Numbered from the stretch's first letter, positions 29,227-39,687 are shown. The stretch: DNA of 64,000 bases from Streptomyces profundus (GCF_020740535.1 NZ_CP082362.1:1674001-1738000), one strand, 5' to 3'. The notes: a model not told the origin generated them from the sequence alone. Translations and numbers: made by a program.

Positions 29227-30036
29227 TCAGTGCGCCTCTTCGAGGGCCTGGGAGATGTAGGAGGCGGCCAACACCGTGAACACGTACGCCTGGAGCGCCT
29301 GGATGAACATCTCGAAGACCGTGACCAGCAGCGTCACGAGCAGGGAGGAGAACGAGAAGAACGTTCCGACGACGGTACCCAGGGTGTACCAGGTGCCGAT
29401 GATGAAGACCAACAACAACAGGTGCCCCGCGAACATGTTCGCGAAGAGCCGGACGGTCAACGTCAGCGGCCGGATGAAGACGGTCGAGAGGAACTCGATC
29501 GGCGTGAGGATCACATAGATGCCCTTGGGCAGGCCACTGGGCACACAGATGTTCCTGATCCCGCCGACCAGACCGTGGTTCTTGAACGTCAGGTACATGT
29601 ACGTGGACCAGACGATCAGCGCGAGCGCCGCCGGATAGGCGATGATCGAGGTCGCCGGGAACTGGGCGAACGGGATGATCGCCCAGATGTTCATGATCCA
29701 GACGAAGAAGAACAGCGAGACCAGCAGGGGCACATAGGGCTCGCCCTTCTTGCCCATGGTCTCGCGGGCGACGCCCCGACGCACGAAGTCGTAGCCCGCC
29801 TCGGCGATCATCTGGAGCTTCCCCGGCACCACCTTGGGGCGGGCGAAGGCGGCCCAGAAGAAGCCGCAGATGATGACGGTGCTCAGAAACACCAGCGCCA
29901 TCGGCTTGTTGACCTCGAAGGACCCGATGGTGAACAGCGGCTCAAAAAGAAACGACCACTCGGAGGGGGCGGGGAAACCGCACCCGTCGAAGAGGTGGCA
30001 GTCGGTCTCGAAGGCGAGCACCTGGTCATTACTCAC
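29227..30036 (-). CDS. atpB: F1Fo ATP synthase subunit a
   Basis: This 269-residue membrane subunit forms the proton half-channels. The essential Arg196 is in TVRLFANMFAGHLLLL, equivalent to Arg210 of E. coli. About five or six hydrophobic segments are visible. The GTG start at 30036 has GGGAG seven bases upstream. It follows atpI after a 226-base gap that holds no recognisable gene. Confidence 0.96.
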   Translation of the reverse strand: MSNDQVLAFETDCHLFDGCGFPAPSEWSFLFEPLFTIGSFEVNKPMALVFLSTVIICGFFWAAFARPKVVPGKLQMIAEAGYDFVRRGVARETMGKKGEPYVPLLVSLFFFVWIMNIWAIIPFAQFPATSIIAYPAALALIVWSTYMYLTFKNHGLVGGIRNICVPSGLPKGIYVILTPIEFLSTVFIRPLTLTVRLFANMFAGHLLLLVFIIGTWYTLGTVVGTFFSFSSLLVTLLVTVFEMFIQALQAYVFTVLAASYISQALEEAH

Positions 30037-30262
30037 CGCGAGACTCCCTCGGCGTGACGCATGGAAACGGCTACCTCGATGTGTCGGCGTGGCGGCATAC
30101 CACGGAGCGGCACTGGACTATGTGTGACGGAAGGGCGGCTGGTCCGCGACCGTGGCGTTGTCCCGCACAGCGCGCGCGTCGCCCTGAGGCCAGCCCTCGG
30201 CGACGGACGATAGCAGCCCGCAGAGACAGCGCTTATACAGCCCCCTTCGCCACCACGACTGG

Positions 30263-30700
30263 TCATGGCGTACCACCCGGCGTGACGGCGGCCCGGTCGT
30301 TACCGGACTCCGGCTCGACGTAGAGGATCTTCGCCGTGAGATGGCCCCGGGCCTGCCCGGCCAGCCAGACGACGGTTCCCACCACGACACCGAGGGCGAA
30401 CGCGCGACCGTTGAGGAAGTCGGCGTCCCTCAGCAGCACCAGCAGGACGAGCAACAGGCCCATCTGCGTGGTGTAGATGAGGAACGCCGCACCAAGGAAG
30501 AGTTCGGGCCAGCGTTGTCCCACATAGCCCAGAGAGAGCAGCCCGATCGCGAAGAAGGCGGCGGCCACGAAGACGCCGAGCGCCGTCCCTCCCGCTCCGG
30601 AGGCCCCAGCCAGCAGCGCGGCGACCACGGTGGCGACGGCGCCTACGGCGGCAGTGGGGATCGCGGCGCCTCGGATGATCCGGGCGTCGATGGACTGCAT
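30263..30700 (-). CDS. atpI: ATP synthase-associated AtpI-like membrane protein
   Basis: This protein of about 145 residues has four hydrophobic segments (IPTAAVGAVATVVAALLAGA, TALGVFVAAAFFAIGLLSL, LFLGAAFLIYTTQMGLLLVL, FALGVVVGTVVWLAG) and the conserved end ARGHLTAKILYVEPE. This is the actinobacterial AtpI, the first gene of the atp operon, which is thought to help c-ring assembly or magnesium uptake. The ATG at 30700 (MQSIDARI) fits homologues; a GTG at 30754 would add 18 residues. Confidence 0.85.
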   Translation of the reverse strand: MQSIDARIIRGAAIPTAAVGAVATVVAALLAGASGAGGTALGVFVAAAFFAIGLLSLGYVGQRWPELFLGAAFLIYTTQMGLLLVLLVLLRDADFLNGRAFALGVVVGTVVWLAGQARGHLTAKILYVEPESGNDRAAVTPGGTP

Positions 30701-30768
30701 GGAAGTGTGACTCCGACGGGCTTGGGGACTGTCGTCGTTGACGAGCGGTTTCACCCCGACTCTGGGGC

Positions 30769-30799
30769 TAGCTACGGGGTTTCGTGAACGCTATCACAA
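30769..30799 (-). promoter_or_regulatory. Candidate atp operon promoter
   Basis: An A/T-rich island lies upstream of atpI. On the minus strand TTGTGA (30799-30794) is followed after 18-19 bases by GTAGCTA (30775-30769), which fits a housekeeping sigma promoter. The start of transcription would be near 30762, giving a leader of about 60 bases. Confidence 0.45.
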
Positions 30800-30856
30800 T
30801 CTTTTTGATGAGGTCTTTACTCGAACGTGTGCAGGACCTCACACCCATAGGAGTAC

Positions 30857-30887
30857 GGTCGGCGCGCCACAAAGGGGGCCGCCGACC
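30857..30887 (-). terminator. Possible terminator after the MraY/WecA-type gene
   Basis: An 8-bp G/C stem (GGTCGGCG at 30857-30864 with CGCCGACC at 30880-30887) with a 15-base loop lies about 30 bases past the stop of the gene at 30917. The loop is long, so the call is weak. Confidence 0.35.
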
Positions 30888-30916
30888 TGCTGTGTTAAGG
30901 GCCCGAGCGGCCCCGG

Positions 30917-32293
30917 TCACGACCTGGTGTCGATCTTCCGGCGCACCGCGAACCGCTGTCGGTCCCCCACCGCCGTGGCGCCGTGCAGCCCCGGCGTCGC
31001 CTGCGGCTGCTGGGCCCCTTCGGAGCCGGCGGACGGCTCCCCCGACGGCGGGGCGTCGAGCCGTCGGGCCGGCTCCTCGGCCCAGGCGCGGGCCGCCGGC
31101 TCGGCCGGGCTGACCGGCCCCGCCTCGCGCCTGACGCGGTAGCGAGGCGGCACCAGCCGCTCCGCCCAGGACGGCACCCTGGGCGTGAACCGCGGCAGCA
31201 GCAGCGCCACCAGACCGACGGCGGAGAGCCCGACCACCAGCGGCACCACCCAGGCGTCGGAACGCACCGAGTAGCCCACCGCGCCGAAGGCCACCAGCGC
31301 CGACCAGAAGTACATGATCAGCACGGCACGGCTCTGCGAGTGCCCGATCTCCAACAGCCGGTGGTGCAGATGCCCCCGGTCGGCGGCGAACGGCGAACGG
31401 CCGTTCCAGGTGCGGCGGACGATCGCCAGCACTAGGTCGAGGAAGGGGACGATGATGATGGTCAGCGGCAGCAGCAGCGGCATGTAGACGGGGACCGTCG
31501 TGCTCACCGCGCTCCGCTCCGAGCCGGCGAAGAGCCGCAGCGCGTCCGGGTCCACCTGCCCGGTGATGGACACCGCGCCGGCCGCGAGCACCAGGCCCAG
31601 CAGCATCGAGCCCGAGTCGCCCATGAAGATCCGCGCCGGATGCACGTTGTGCGGCAGGAAGCCGAGACACATCCCGACCAGCACGGCGGCGAAGAGCGTG
31701 GCCGGCGCTGCCGGTTCGATGCCGTAGCCGTACCAGATGCGGTACGCGTAGAGGAAGAACGCCGCGGCGGCCACACACACCATGCCGGCCGCCAGGCCGT
31801 CCAGGCCGTCCACGAAGTTGACCGCGTTGATGGTGATCACCACGATCGCGACCGTCAGCAGGGTGCCCTGCATGGGGGTCAGCGCGACCATGCCCACGCC
31901 AGGAACGGGCAGCCACAGGATCGTCAGCCCCTGGAGGACCATCACCCCCGCGGCGATCATCTGTAGGCCGAGCTTGACGAGCGCGTCCACGCCGTACTTG
32001 TCGTCCAGCACGCCGACCACCCAGATCAGCGCGGCGCCGGAGAGCAGCGCCCTCGGCTCGTCGGAGAGCCGGAACACCGTGCCCACGTTGGTCAGTTGGG
32101 AGGCGACCAACAGCCCGGCGCACAGGCCGCCGAACATCGCGATCCCGCCCAGCCTGGGCGTCGGTTCGCGATGCACGTCGCGCGCCCTGATCGGTGGCAT
32201 GGCCCCCCAGGCGATGGCGAACTTCCGCACCGGGCCGGTCAGCAGGTAGGTGACGGCCGCCGCGACGCAGAGCGTCAACAGGTATTCACGCAC
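30917..32293 (-). CDS. MraY/WecA-family undecaprenyl-phosphate sugar-1-phosphate transferase
   Basis: This 458-residue enzyme with about ten or eleven membrane segments transfers a sugar-1-phosphate (probably GlcNAc-1-P) to undecaprenyl phosphate for wall teichoic acid or similar polymers. Family motifs are present: DDKYGVD, NAVNFVDGLDGLAAGM, and the His-rich loop HLHHRLLEIGHS. The start is taken at GTG 32293 (REYLLTLCVAAAVTYLL); the longer open frame is Arg/Gly-rich shadow. It is not MraY of peptidoglycan synthesis itself, which normally sits in the dcw cluster. A cytoplasmic Pro/Ala/Glu-rich tail follows the last segment. Confidence 0.87.
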   Translation of the reverse strand: MREYLLTLCVAAAVTYLLTGPVRKFAIAWGAMPPIRARDVHREPTPRLGGIAMFGGLCAGLLVASQLTNVGTVFRLSDEPRALLSGAALIWVVGVLDDKYGVDALVKLGLQMIAAGVMVLQGLTILWLPVPGVGMVALTPMQGTLLTVAIVVITINAVNFVDGLDGLAAGMVCVAAAAFFLYAYRIWYGYGIEPAAPATLFAAVLVGMCLGFLPHNVHPARIFMGDSGSMLLGLVLAAGAVSITGQVDPDALRLFAGSERSAVSTTVPVYMPLLLPLTIIIVPFLDLVLAIVRRTWNGRSPFAADRGHLHHRLLEIGHSQSRAVLIMYFWSALVAFGAVGYSVRSDAWVVPLVVGLSAVGLVALLLPRFTPRVPSWAERLVPPRYRVRREAGPVSPAEPAARAWAEEPARRLDAPPSGEPSAGSEGAQQPQATPGLHGATAVGDRQRFAVRRKIDTRS

Positions 32294-32382
32294 AAGCTGC
32301 CCCAGAGGTCTCGCTGGACTACCGCGCAACACCCTCTCACGTCCGCGACCACGCTCAGCCCGGGTCGGCCGGCGAGAACCCC

Positions 32383-33087
32383 CTAGACCGTCGCGTTCCC
32401 GGCATCCGAGCGCCGGGCCGGCACGCCGGTGAGCGCGGTGACCACCGGATCGAGCGCCACCCTGATCTCCTCGCCCACGCTGCGGAAGTACGGCAGCGGG
32501 GCGCCGTACGGGTCCTGCACCTCGTCGGCCTCCACGTTCGGCGCCAGCAGCCAACCGCGCAGCGCTGCGGCGGCCCTGGCCAGCGCCCTGGCGCGGTACA
32601 CCAGCGCCTCCGGGGAGCCGGCGGCCGGCAGGGTCGCCAGGTCGATGGCCCGCACCAGCCGGGTGAACTCCTTGAGCGTGAAGGTGCGCAGCCCGGCGGA
32701 GTGCCCCATGGAGATCACCTGCGCCCGGTGGTCCCTGGTGGCCGTGAGCACCAGATCGGCCTCTATCACGTGCTCGTCCAACAGCTCCCGGCCGAAGAAC
32801 CCGACCGGGCTGGCGCCGTACTCGGCGAGCAGCTCGGCGGCGTGCTCCTCCATGGGCGCGCCCTCGTGCCCCCAGGTGCCGGCGCTCTCCACCACCACGC
32901 TCCGCGCCCGGTCGCCCAGCCGGTCCACCAGGGCCTGCCTGGTGAGACGTTCGGTGATCGGGGAACGGCAGACGTTGCCCGTGCTGACGTGCAGAATCCG
33001 GAAGACCGGGGTTTCGGGGCGGCGCCCGCTCGCGGTGCCGGGCGCCGCTATGCCGGGGTCGGGGGGGCCCTCAGCGGAGGCCGTCAA
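32383..33087 (-). CDS. Low-molecular-weight phosphatase-like protein lacking the catalytic Cys
   Basis: This 234-residue protein has the LMW protein-tyrosine-phosphatase fold. The phosphate loop reads S35-TGNVC-R41-SP, where active enzymes have Cys-x5-Arg, so the nucleophile position is Ser. Arg41 and the general-acid Asp (DPYGAPLPYF) remain. It may be an inactive phosphate-binding protein. From memory, Streptomyces homologues share this substitution, which would argue against a sequencing error. An N-terminal Pro/Ala-rich extension of about 28 residues precedes the domain. Its ATG overlaps the stop of the gene at 33084. Confidence 0.8.
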   Translation of the reverse strand: MTASAEGPPDPGIAAPGTASGRRPETPVFRILHVSTGNVCRSPITERLTRQALVDRLGDRARSVVVESAGTWGHEGAPMEEHAAELLAEYGASPVGFFGRELLDEHVIEADLVLTATRDHRAQVISMGHSAGLRTFTLKEFTRLVRAIDLATLPAAGSPEALVYRARALARAAAALRGWLLAPNVEADEVQDPYGAPLPYFRSVGEEIRVALDPVVTALTGVPARRSDAGNATV

Positions 33088-33731
33088 TGCGTGGTCTCCA
33101 GATCGGGTACAACCTTGCGCAGTTCCTCCTCGCTCACCGCCCCGGCGCGCAGAAGCACCGGCACCCGCCCCGTGACGTCCACGATCGAGGACGGCACGCT
33201 GTCCGGGGTGGGCCCACCGTCCAGGTAGACGGCGACCGAGTCGCCCAGCATCTCCCGGGCCTGGTCGCAGCTCTGCGGTGCGGGCTTCCCTGTGAGGTTG
33301 GCGCTGGAGACGGCCATCGGGCCGATGTCCTTGAGCAGTTCGATGGCCACCGGATGCAGCGGCATCCGCACCGCGACGGTGCCCCTGGTCTCCCCCAGAT
33401 CCCAGTTGAGGGACGGCTGGTGCCGCGCGACCAGGGTCAGCGCGCCCGGCCAGAAGGCGTCGACCAGCTCCCAGGCCAGCTCGGAGAAGTCGGTGACCAG
33501 CCCGTGCAGGGTGGTCGGCGAGCCGACCAGCACAGGGGACGGCACACCTCGGCCCCTGCCCTTGGCGCGCAGCAGACCGGCCACCGCCTTGGCGTCGAAG
33601 GCGTCGGCGCCGATGCCGTAGACCGTGTCGGTGGGCAGGACGACCAGATCGCCCCTGCGGACAGCGGACGCCGCCTCGCGCAGACCGTGCCTACGGTCGA
33701 CCTCGTCCGCGCAGTCGTAACGCCGTGCCAT
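33084..33731 (-). CDS. L-threonylcarbamoyladenylate synthase (Sua5/YciO/YrdC family)
   Basis: This 215-residue protein makes threonylcarbamoyl-AMP from threonine, bicarbonate and ATP for the t6A modification of tRNAs. The family start GDLVVLPTDTVYGIGADAF and the segments KGRGRGVPSPVLV, GTVAVRMPLHP and MAVSSANLTGKPAP are all present. There is no C-terminal Sua5 domain, so it is TsaC-like in size. The ATG at 33731 has GGAAGGAG 7-8 bases upstream. It lies between prmC and the phosphatase-like gene in one minus-strand run. Confidence 0.92.
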   Translation of the reverse strand: MARRYDCADEVDRRHGLREAASAVRRGDLVVLPTDTVYGIGADAFDAKAVAGLLRAKGRGRGVPSPVLVGSPTTLHGLVTDFSELAWELVDAFWPGALTLVARHQPSLNWDLGETRGTVAVRMPLHPVAIELLKDIGPMAVSSANLTGKPAPQSCDQAREMLGDSVAVYLDGGPTPDSVPSSIVDVTGRVPVLLRAGAVSEEELRKVVPDLETTH

Positions 33732-33765
33732 CAGTGTGCTCCTTCCACAGGGGCGCTTTCGCCGG

Positions 33766-34707
33766 TCACCTGGCCACCCGCCGGGCGGTCGCGAACCGAG
33801 GTCTGTTGTTGAGGTCGGGGTGGTCGGCGGCATCCGCCCAGCCGCGATCCTCGGTGAAGATCCAGGGCACCTGGCCGCCCTGGGTGTCCGCGTGCTCCAC
33901 CACCACCATCCCGCCGGGGCGCAGCAGCCGGTGCGCGGCCCGCTCCAGGCCGCGGATGGTGTCGAGACCGTCCTCGCCCGAGAACAGCGCGAGTTGGGGA
34001 TCGTGGTCGCGTGCCTCCGGCGCCACGTGCTCCCACTCGCCGAGCGGGATATAGGGCGGGTTGGAGATCACCAGGTCGACCTGCCCGGCCAGCTCGGGCA
34101 GCGCCTCGCGGGCGTCGCCCTGGTGCAGCACGACCCGGCTGCCCTCGGCGTTCTTCCTGGCCCAGCCGAGCGCCCGCTCGTCGAGCTCCACCGCGTGCAC
34201 CCGGGAGCGCGGCACCTCCTGCGCGAGCGCCAGCGCGATGGCGCCCGAGCCCGTGCAGAGGTCCACGACCAGCGGCTCGGCCACGTCCATGGCGCGGACC
34301 GCGTCTATCGCCCAGCCCACCACGGACTCCGTCTCCGGCCTGGGCACGAACACCCCCGGCCCGACCTGGAGTTCCAGGTAGCGGAAGAACGCCCGCCCGG
34401 TGATGTGCTGGAGCGGCTCGCGCGCCTCGCGGCGGGCCACCGCCTCCCAGTAGCGGGCGTCGAAGTCGCTGTCGGCGACCAGGTGCAGCGTGGACCGCTT
34501 GGTGCCGTGCACATGCGCGGCCAGCTCCTCGGCGTCGAACCTCGGCGACGGCACCCCGGCGTCGGCCAACCGCTGGGTGGCCCTGGCCACCTCGGCCAGC
34601 AACAGCGAACGGGGCCCCCCGGACGCCGGGGAACCCGAAGCGCCGGGGGAGGCCCCGGAAGACCCGGTGGCCCCCGAAGAACCGGAAGAAGCAGTCACAT
34701 CGCCCAC
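33766..34707 (-). CDS. prmC: Release factor glutamine methyltransferase
   Basis: This 313-residue SAM-dependent enzyme methylates the Gln of the GGQ motif in release factors. SAM motif I is VVDLCTGSGAIALAL (about residues 147-161) and the substrate motif NPPY is at 216-219 in DLVISNPPYIP. The first 32 residues are a Gly/Ser/Ala low-complexity stretch. The GTG at 34707 is used; a GTG three codons later has a better-spaced AGGGTGGG and may be the true start. It lies 7 bases after prfA, its substrate gene. Confidence 0.93.
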   Translation of the reverse strand: MGDVTASSGSSGATGSSGASPGASGSPASGGPRSLLLAEVARATQRLADAGVPSPRFDAEELAAHVHGTKRSTLHLVADSDFDARYWEAVARREAREPLQHITGRAFFRYLELQVGPGVFVPRPETESVVGWAIDAVRAMDVAEPLVVDLCTGSGAIALALAQEVPRSRVHAVELDERALGWARKNAEGSRVVLHQGDAREALPELAGQVDLVISNPPYIPLGEWEHVAPEARDHDPQLALFSGEDGLDTIRGLERAAHRLLRPGGMVVVEHADTQGGQVPWIFTEDRGWADAADHPDLNNRPRFATARRVAR

Positions 34708-34714
34708 CCTACGT

Positions 34715-35785
<1,071 letters not shown>

Positions 35786-35871
35786 GGTCAGTTGCTCCTG
35801 GAGTTGGGTCAGGCCGACGCGGGCCCAAGGGGGGGGTGACGGGTGGCGACGGAGCGCGAGGGGACACGAAA

Positions 35872-35916
35872 GGCGCCGGTCCGGCCGCTTATGTCGGTGA
35901 GCGGCCGGCCGGCGCC
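35872..35916 (-). terminator. Terminator after rpmE
   Basis: A 17/18-bp inverted repeat (35872-35889 with 35900-35916, one bulged base) with a 10-base loop begins 11 bases past the rpmE stop. It separates rpmE from prfA. Confidence 0.8.
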
Positions 35917-35926
35917 GACGGGGTCG

Positions 35927-36151
35927 CTACTTGCGGTTCGCCCCGGCGTTCTTACCGAAGCGCGCCTCGAACCTGGCGACACGACCACCCGTGTCGAGGA
36001 TCTTCTGCTTGCCGGTGTAGAAGGGGTGGCACTCCGAGCACATGTCGGCGCGGATGCTGCCCCCGCTGACCGTGCTACGGGTGGTGAACGACGCGCCACA
36101 GGTGCAGCTGACCTGGGTCTCGACGTACTCCGGGTGAATGTCGCGCTTCAA
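35927..36151 (-). CDS. rpmE: Ribosomal protein L31 (zinc-binding form)
   Basis: This 74-residue 50S protein has the four zinc Cys (CTC near residue 16 and CSEC near residue 38), so it is the zinc-containing C+ form used when zinc is plentiful. [15 protein letters not shown] and [21 protein letters not shown] are diagnostic. The start codon is TTG at 36151, with AGGAG about 5 bases upstream; no ATG or GTG fits. It is a single-gene unit with its own terminator. Confidence 0.96.
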   Translation of the reverse strand: MKRDIHPEYVETQVSCTCGASFTTRSTVSGGSIRADMCSECHPFYTGKQKILDTGGRVARFEARFGKNAGANRK

Positions 36152-36288
36152 GGCTTCTCCTAGGTCCGGGAGGGCACCGGGTCGGTGCGCGGGCTGCGCG
36201 CCGTGAACCGGGGCCGACGCTCCAGTCTGCCAGCACTGGTCCGTGACGACCAAAACGGGGTGCCGGCTCCCGTTGTTCCCGCGCCCGA

Positions 36289-36314
36289 GGCCCGTTCGCA
36301 CCGGTGCTCGGGCC
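36289..36314 (-). terminator. Possible terminator after the LCP gene
   Basis: GGCCCG (36289-36294) pairs with CGGGCC (36309-36314), and an inner GCAC/GTGC pair can extend the stem. It lies 8 bases past the stop at 36322. Modest stem length makes this tentative. Confidence 0.4.
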
Positions 36315-36321
36315 CGTGCGG

Positions 36322-37446
36322 TCAGCCCTGGGTGATCAGCTGGTCGCCGCCGCCCTCCTCGGCCGCCGAGTCCCTGATCGCGGACTCGGGCACCGGACGG
36401 TCGCGCTTCAGCGCCGTCCACACCTGCCGGGACTGCTCCGCCAGCGGGGCCACCCGGTTGGGGTCGGCCGGGTCGTAGCCGACCGGCAGGGTGATCAGCT
36501 GGAGCTCCTCCGAGTCCACCTCGCGCAGGGTGCGGGCCAGGTCGACCAGCTTGGAGACCGAGGCGAGATCGGAGTCGGTGGTGACGGCCGAGGTCGCGGT
36601 GTCGGCGAGATCGTAGAGCCGCTTCGGGTTGCCCAGCAGATCGACCTCGTCGATCTGCCGCATCAGCGCGTCGAGGAAGGAGTGCTGGAGCTGGATACGG
36701 CTCAGATCACTGCCGTCCCCCACCGCCTTCCTGGTGCGTACCAGGGCCAGCGACTCCGCGCCGCTGAGGGTGTGGGTGCCGGCGGTCAGCCGCAGCCGGC
36801 TGTCCTCGTCGTCGATGTCCTCACGTGTGGTGACCCGCACCCCACCCAGGGTGTCGACCAGCTTGGCGAAGCCGTCGAAGTCCAGCTCCAGGTAGTGGTC
36901 CATGCGCAGCCCCGTGAGCGCCTCCACCGTCTTCACCGCGCACACCGGGCCGCCGATGCCGTACGCCTCGTTGAACATGGCCCGGTCGCTGGCCGGCGCG
37001 ACGCCACCCCCGTCGAGCCGCTCGCAGTCGGGGCGCGGAACGAGCGTGTCGCGCGGGATGGAGACCACGGTCGCGGCGTCGTGCGCCTCGTTGATGTGCA
37101 CCACCATCGCGGTGTCCGAACGGGCCTCGCCGTCCGGGTCGTCCCCGCCGAAGTCGCCGTTCTCACCGGTTCTGGTGTCGGAGCCGAGCACCAGCAGGTC
37201 GAGCGAGCCGTTGTCGCTGTCCTCCGGCCGGTCCTCGCCCAGCGCCGACTCGATGTCGATCCCGGAGATGTTGCCGTCGAGCTTGAGATAGAGCGCGGTG
37301 CCCCCGACGCCGACCAGCAGCGCGAGCGCCAGCACGGTGATCAACGTCACCCGCAGGAGACGGCGACGGCGCGGCTTCGACGGGCGGTCCGCCGGCTCCT
37401 CCTCGCCGGGAGCCGGGGCCGGCCCTTCACCCGATGGAGGGACCAT
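36322..37446 (-). CDS. LytR-CpsA-Psr (LCP) family cell-wall glycopolymer ligase
   Basis: This 374-residue protein has a basic cytoplasmic start, one membrane segment (residues 31-53) and an extracellular LCP domain. Markers are [34 protein letters not shown], the Asp/Arg pattern around [12 protein letters not shown], and [24 protein letters not shown] enzymes attach teichoic acids and other polymers from lipid carriers to peptidoglycan. The carrier-loading enzyme at 30917 could act upstream in the same pathway; this is inference from context. Confidence 0.92.
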   Translation of the reverse strand: MVPPSGEGPAPAPGEEEPADRPSKPRRRRLLRVTLITVLALALLVGVGGTALYLKLDGNISGIDIESALGEDRPEDSDNGSLDLLVLGSDTRTGENGDFGGDDPDGEARSDTAMVVHINEAHDAATVVSIPRDTLVPRPDCERLDGGGVAPASDRAMFNEAYGIGGPVCAVKTVEALTGLRMDHYLELDFDGFAKLVDTLGGVRVTTREDIDDEDSRLRLTAGTHTLSGAESLALVRTRKAVGDGSDLSRIQLQHSFLDALMRQIDEVDLLGNPKRLYDLADTATSAVTTDSDLASVSKLVDLARTLREVDSEELQLITLPVGYDPADPNRVAPLAEQSRQVWTALKRDRPVPESAIRDSAAEEGGGDQLITQG

Positions 37447-37507
37447 TCAGCCATTGTGCCCCGTTATGGAGGGCGATGCGCCCCGGCGGCTACCCGCCGG
37501 TCACCAC

Positions 37508-37551
37508 GGACGCCCCCGCCCCCCGGAATCCACCGGGGGGCGGGGGCGTCC
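37508..37551 (-). terminator. Terminator after rho
   Basis: A perfect 19-bp inverted repeat (37508-37526 with 37533-37551) with a 6-base loop lies 19 bases past the rho stop codon. It is all G/C apart from one A-T pair near the base, and has no U-tract. Confidence 0.85.
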
Positions 37552-37569
37552 TCCGCGAACGCGGCGGGG

Positions 37570-39687
37570 TCAGTCCCCGTTGCCCGGCGTCGGCGTGGTC
37601 TTCTGGATCTGTAGCAGGAACTCGGCGTTGGACTTGGTCTTCTTCATCCGGTCCAGCAGCAGCTCCATGGCCTGCTGCGAGTCGAGCGCGTGCAGCACCC
37701 GGCGGAGCTTCCAGACGATGGCCAGCTCGTCCGAGCCCATCAGGATCTCCTCCTTGCGGGTCGCCGAGGCGTCCACGTCAACGGCGGGGAAGATCCGCTT
37801 CTCGGCGAGCTTCCGGTCGAGCTTCAGCTCCATGTTGCCGGTGCCCTTGAACTCCTCGAAGATCACCTCGTCCATCCGCGAGCCGGTCTCCACCAGCGCG
37901 GTGGCGAGGATGGTCAGCGAGCCGCCGTCCTCGATGTTCCGCGCGGCGCCGAAGAACTTCTTCGGCGGGTAGAGCGCCGCTGAGTCCACACCGCCGGAGA
38001 GGATCCGGCCCGAGGCGGGGGCCGCCAGGTTGTAGGCGCGGCCGAGACGCGTGAGGTTGTCCAGCAGGACGACCACGTCGTGGCCCAGCTCCACCAGTCG
38101 CTTGGCCCGCTCGATGGCCAGCTCGGCGATGGTGGTGTGGTCCTCGGACGGCCGGTCGAAGGTCGAGGAGATGACCTCGCCCTTGACCGCCCGCTGCACG
38201 TCGGTGACCTCTTCGGGACGCTCGTCCACCAGCACCACCATCAGGTGGCACTCGGGGTTGTTGTGCGTGATGGCGTTGGCGATCATCTGCATGATGGTCG
38301 TCTTGCCGGTGCGCGGCGGGGCCACGATCAGCCCGCGCTGCCCCTTGCCGATCGGCGTGATCAGATCGATGATCCGCGGCAGCAGCGCACCCGGGTCGGT
38401 CTCCAGACGGAGCCGGTCCTGCGGGTAGAGCGGGGTGAGCTTGTTGAACTCGGGCCGGTTGCGGCCGGATTCGATGCCCATCCCGTTGACCGAGTCGAGA
38501 CGGACCAGCGCGTTGAACTTCTCCCGCCGCTCCCCCTCCTTCGGCTGCCGCACGGCGCCGGTGACATGGTCGCCCTTGCGCAGGCCGTTCTTGCGGACCT
38601 GGGCCAGCGACACATAGACGTCGTTGGGGCCCGGCAGGTAGCCGGAGGTGCGGACGAAGGCGTAGTTGTCCAGGATGTCGAGGATGCCGGCCACCGGGAT
38701 CAGCACATCGTCGTCGCTGACCTGCGGCTCGACGATCTCGTCCCGGCCCCGACGGCCCCTGCGGTCGCGGTAGCGCCCGCGCCGGCCGCGCCGGCCGCCG
38801 TCGAAGTCGTCGTCGCGGTTGTCACGGTTGTCGCGGTTCTCGCGGGAGTCACGGCCCTCGCGGTTGTCCCGCCCCTCGCGGTCCCGCTCGCGGCCGGTGT
38901 CCTTGTCGCGGTTGTTGCGACCGCCCTGGTTGTTCTGGCCCTGACCCTGGCCCTGGCGGTCCCCGCCCTGGCCCCCCTGACCGCCCTGGCGGTCGCCGCC
39001 CTTGCTGCGGCGCTCGCGCTTGTTCTGCCGGTCGGACTGGCCGTCGGCCCGGTCGCCCTTGTCGGCGGCCTTCTCGCCCTTGTCGGCCTTCTCGGTCCTG
39101 CTCTCGACGCGCTGCCCGTTGTCGTTGCCCGACCCCTCGGCCTTGGCGCTCTCGGCCTTGCCCGCGGTGCCGGTCTCCGCCGCGCGGGCCGACCTGCGCT
39201 CCTTCTCGGCGGGCTCGGCCGCGGCCTTGGGCTCGGCGGCCTTCCGCTCGGAAGCCTTGGCCTCGGTCTTGGCCTCCGCGGTCTTGGCGGCCTCGGTCTG
39301 GCCGGGGATGTCGATCTGGCCCTGCGCACCGGACTCGTCGCCGGTGCGGGTCCTGGAGGTGCTGCGGCGCTTCGGCTTCTCCGCCGGCGCTGACTCGGCC
39401 GGCGCGGCGGCCGACTTGGCGGGCGCACCGCCGCCGGAACCGGCGGCCTGCTTCTCCTTGATCACCTCGATCAGCTGGCTCTTGCGCATCCGCGCGGTGC
39501 CCCTGATCCCCAGCTGGGAGGCGACCTGCTGCAGTTCAGCCAGGACCATCCCGTCGAGGCCGGTACCAGAACGCCGGCGGCGGGGGGCAGCGGAGGCGGG
39601 AGCGTCCGTGGCGGACGCGGTGGCAGCACCGGAAGTCTTGTCGGCGCTGTCGGCACTCACGCCCATCAGATCGGTGGTGTCGCTCAC
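37570..39687 (-). CDS. rho: Transcription termination factor Rho with long charged insertion
   Basis: This 705-residue factor is much longer than the 419 residues of E. coli Rho. The N-terminal Rho domain (MVLAELQQVASQLGIRGTAR) is followed by about 250 residues of low complexity, first Ala/Glu/Lys, then Asp/Arg/Asn/Gly-rich (RDREGRDNREGRDSRENRDN). The cold-shock RNA-binding domain and ATPase core come after. Walker A (APPRTGKT) is near residue 460. Such insertions are known in actinobacterial Rho and add RNA contacts. The GTG start has GGAAGGA six bases upstream. Confidence 0.95.
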   Translation of the reverse strand: MSDTTDLMGVSADSADKTSGAATASATDAPASAAPRRRRSGTGLDGMVLAELQQVASQLGIRGTARMRKSQLIEVIKEKQAAGSGGGAPAKSAAAPAESAPAEKPKRRSTSRTRTGDESGAQGQIDIPGQTEAAKTAEAKTEAKASERKAAEPKAAAEPAEKERRSARAAETGTAGKAESAKAEGSGNDNGQRVESRTEKADKGEKAADKGDRADGQSDRQNKRERRSKGGDRQGGQGGQGGDRQGQGQGQNNQGGRNNRDKDTGRERDREGRDNREGRDSRENRDNRDNRDDDFDGGRRGRRGRYRDRRGRRGRDEIVEPQVSDDDVLIPVAGILDILDNYAFVRTSGYLPGPNDVYVSLAQVRKNGLRKGDHVTGAVRQPKEGERREKFNALVRLDSVNGMGIESGRNRPEFNKLTPLYPQDRLRLETDPGALLPRIIDLITPIGKGQRGLIVAPPRTGKTTIMQMIANAITHNNPECHLMVVLVDERPEEVTDVQRAVKGEVISSTFDRPSEDHTTIAELAIERAKRLVELGHDVVVLLDNLTRLGRAYNLAAPASGRILSGGVDSAALYPPKKFFGAARNIEDGGSLTILATALVETGSRMDEVIFEEFKGTGNMELKLDRKLAEKRIFPAVDVDASATRKEEILMGSDELAIVWKLRRVLHALDSQQAMELLLDRMKKTKSNAEFLLQIQKTTPTPGNGD

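Noticed and set aside
38080..39393. 437-codon plus-strand frame opposite rho
   Set aside because: The Ala/Val/Leu-rich translation is the complement of the Arg/Asp/Gly-rich insertion of Rho, not a real membrane protein.
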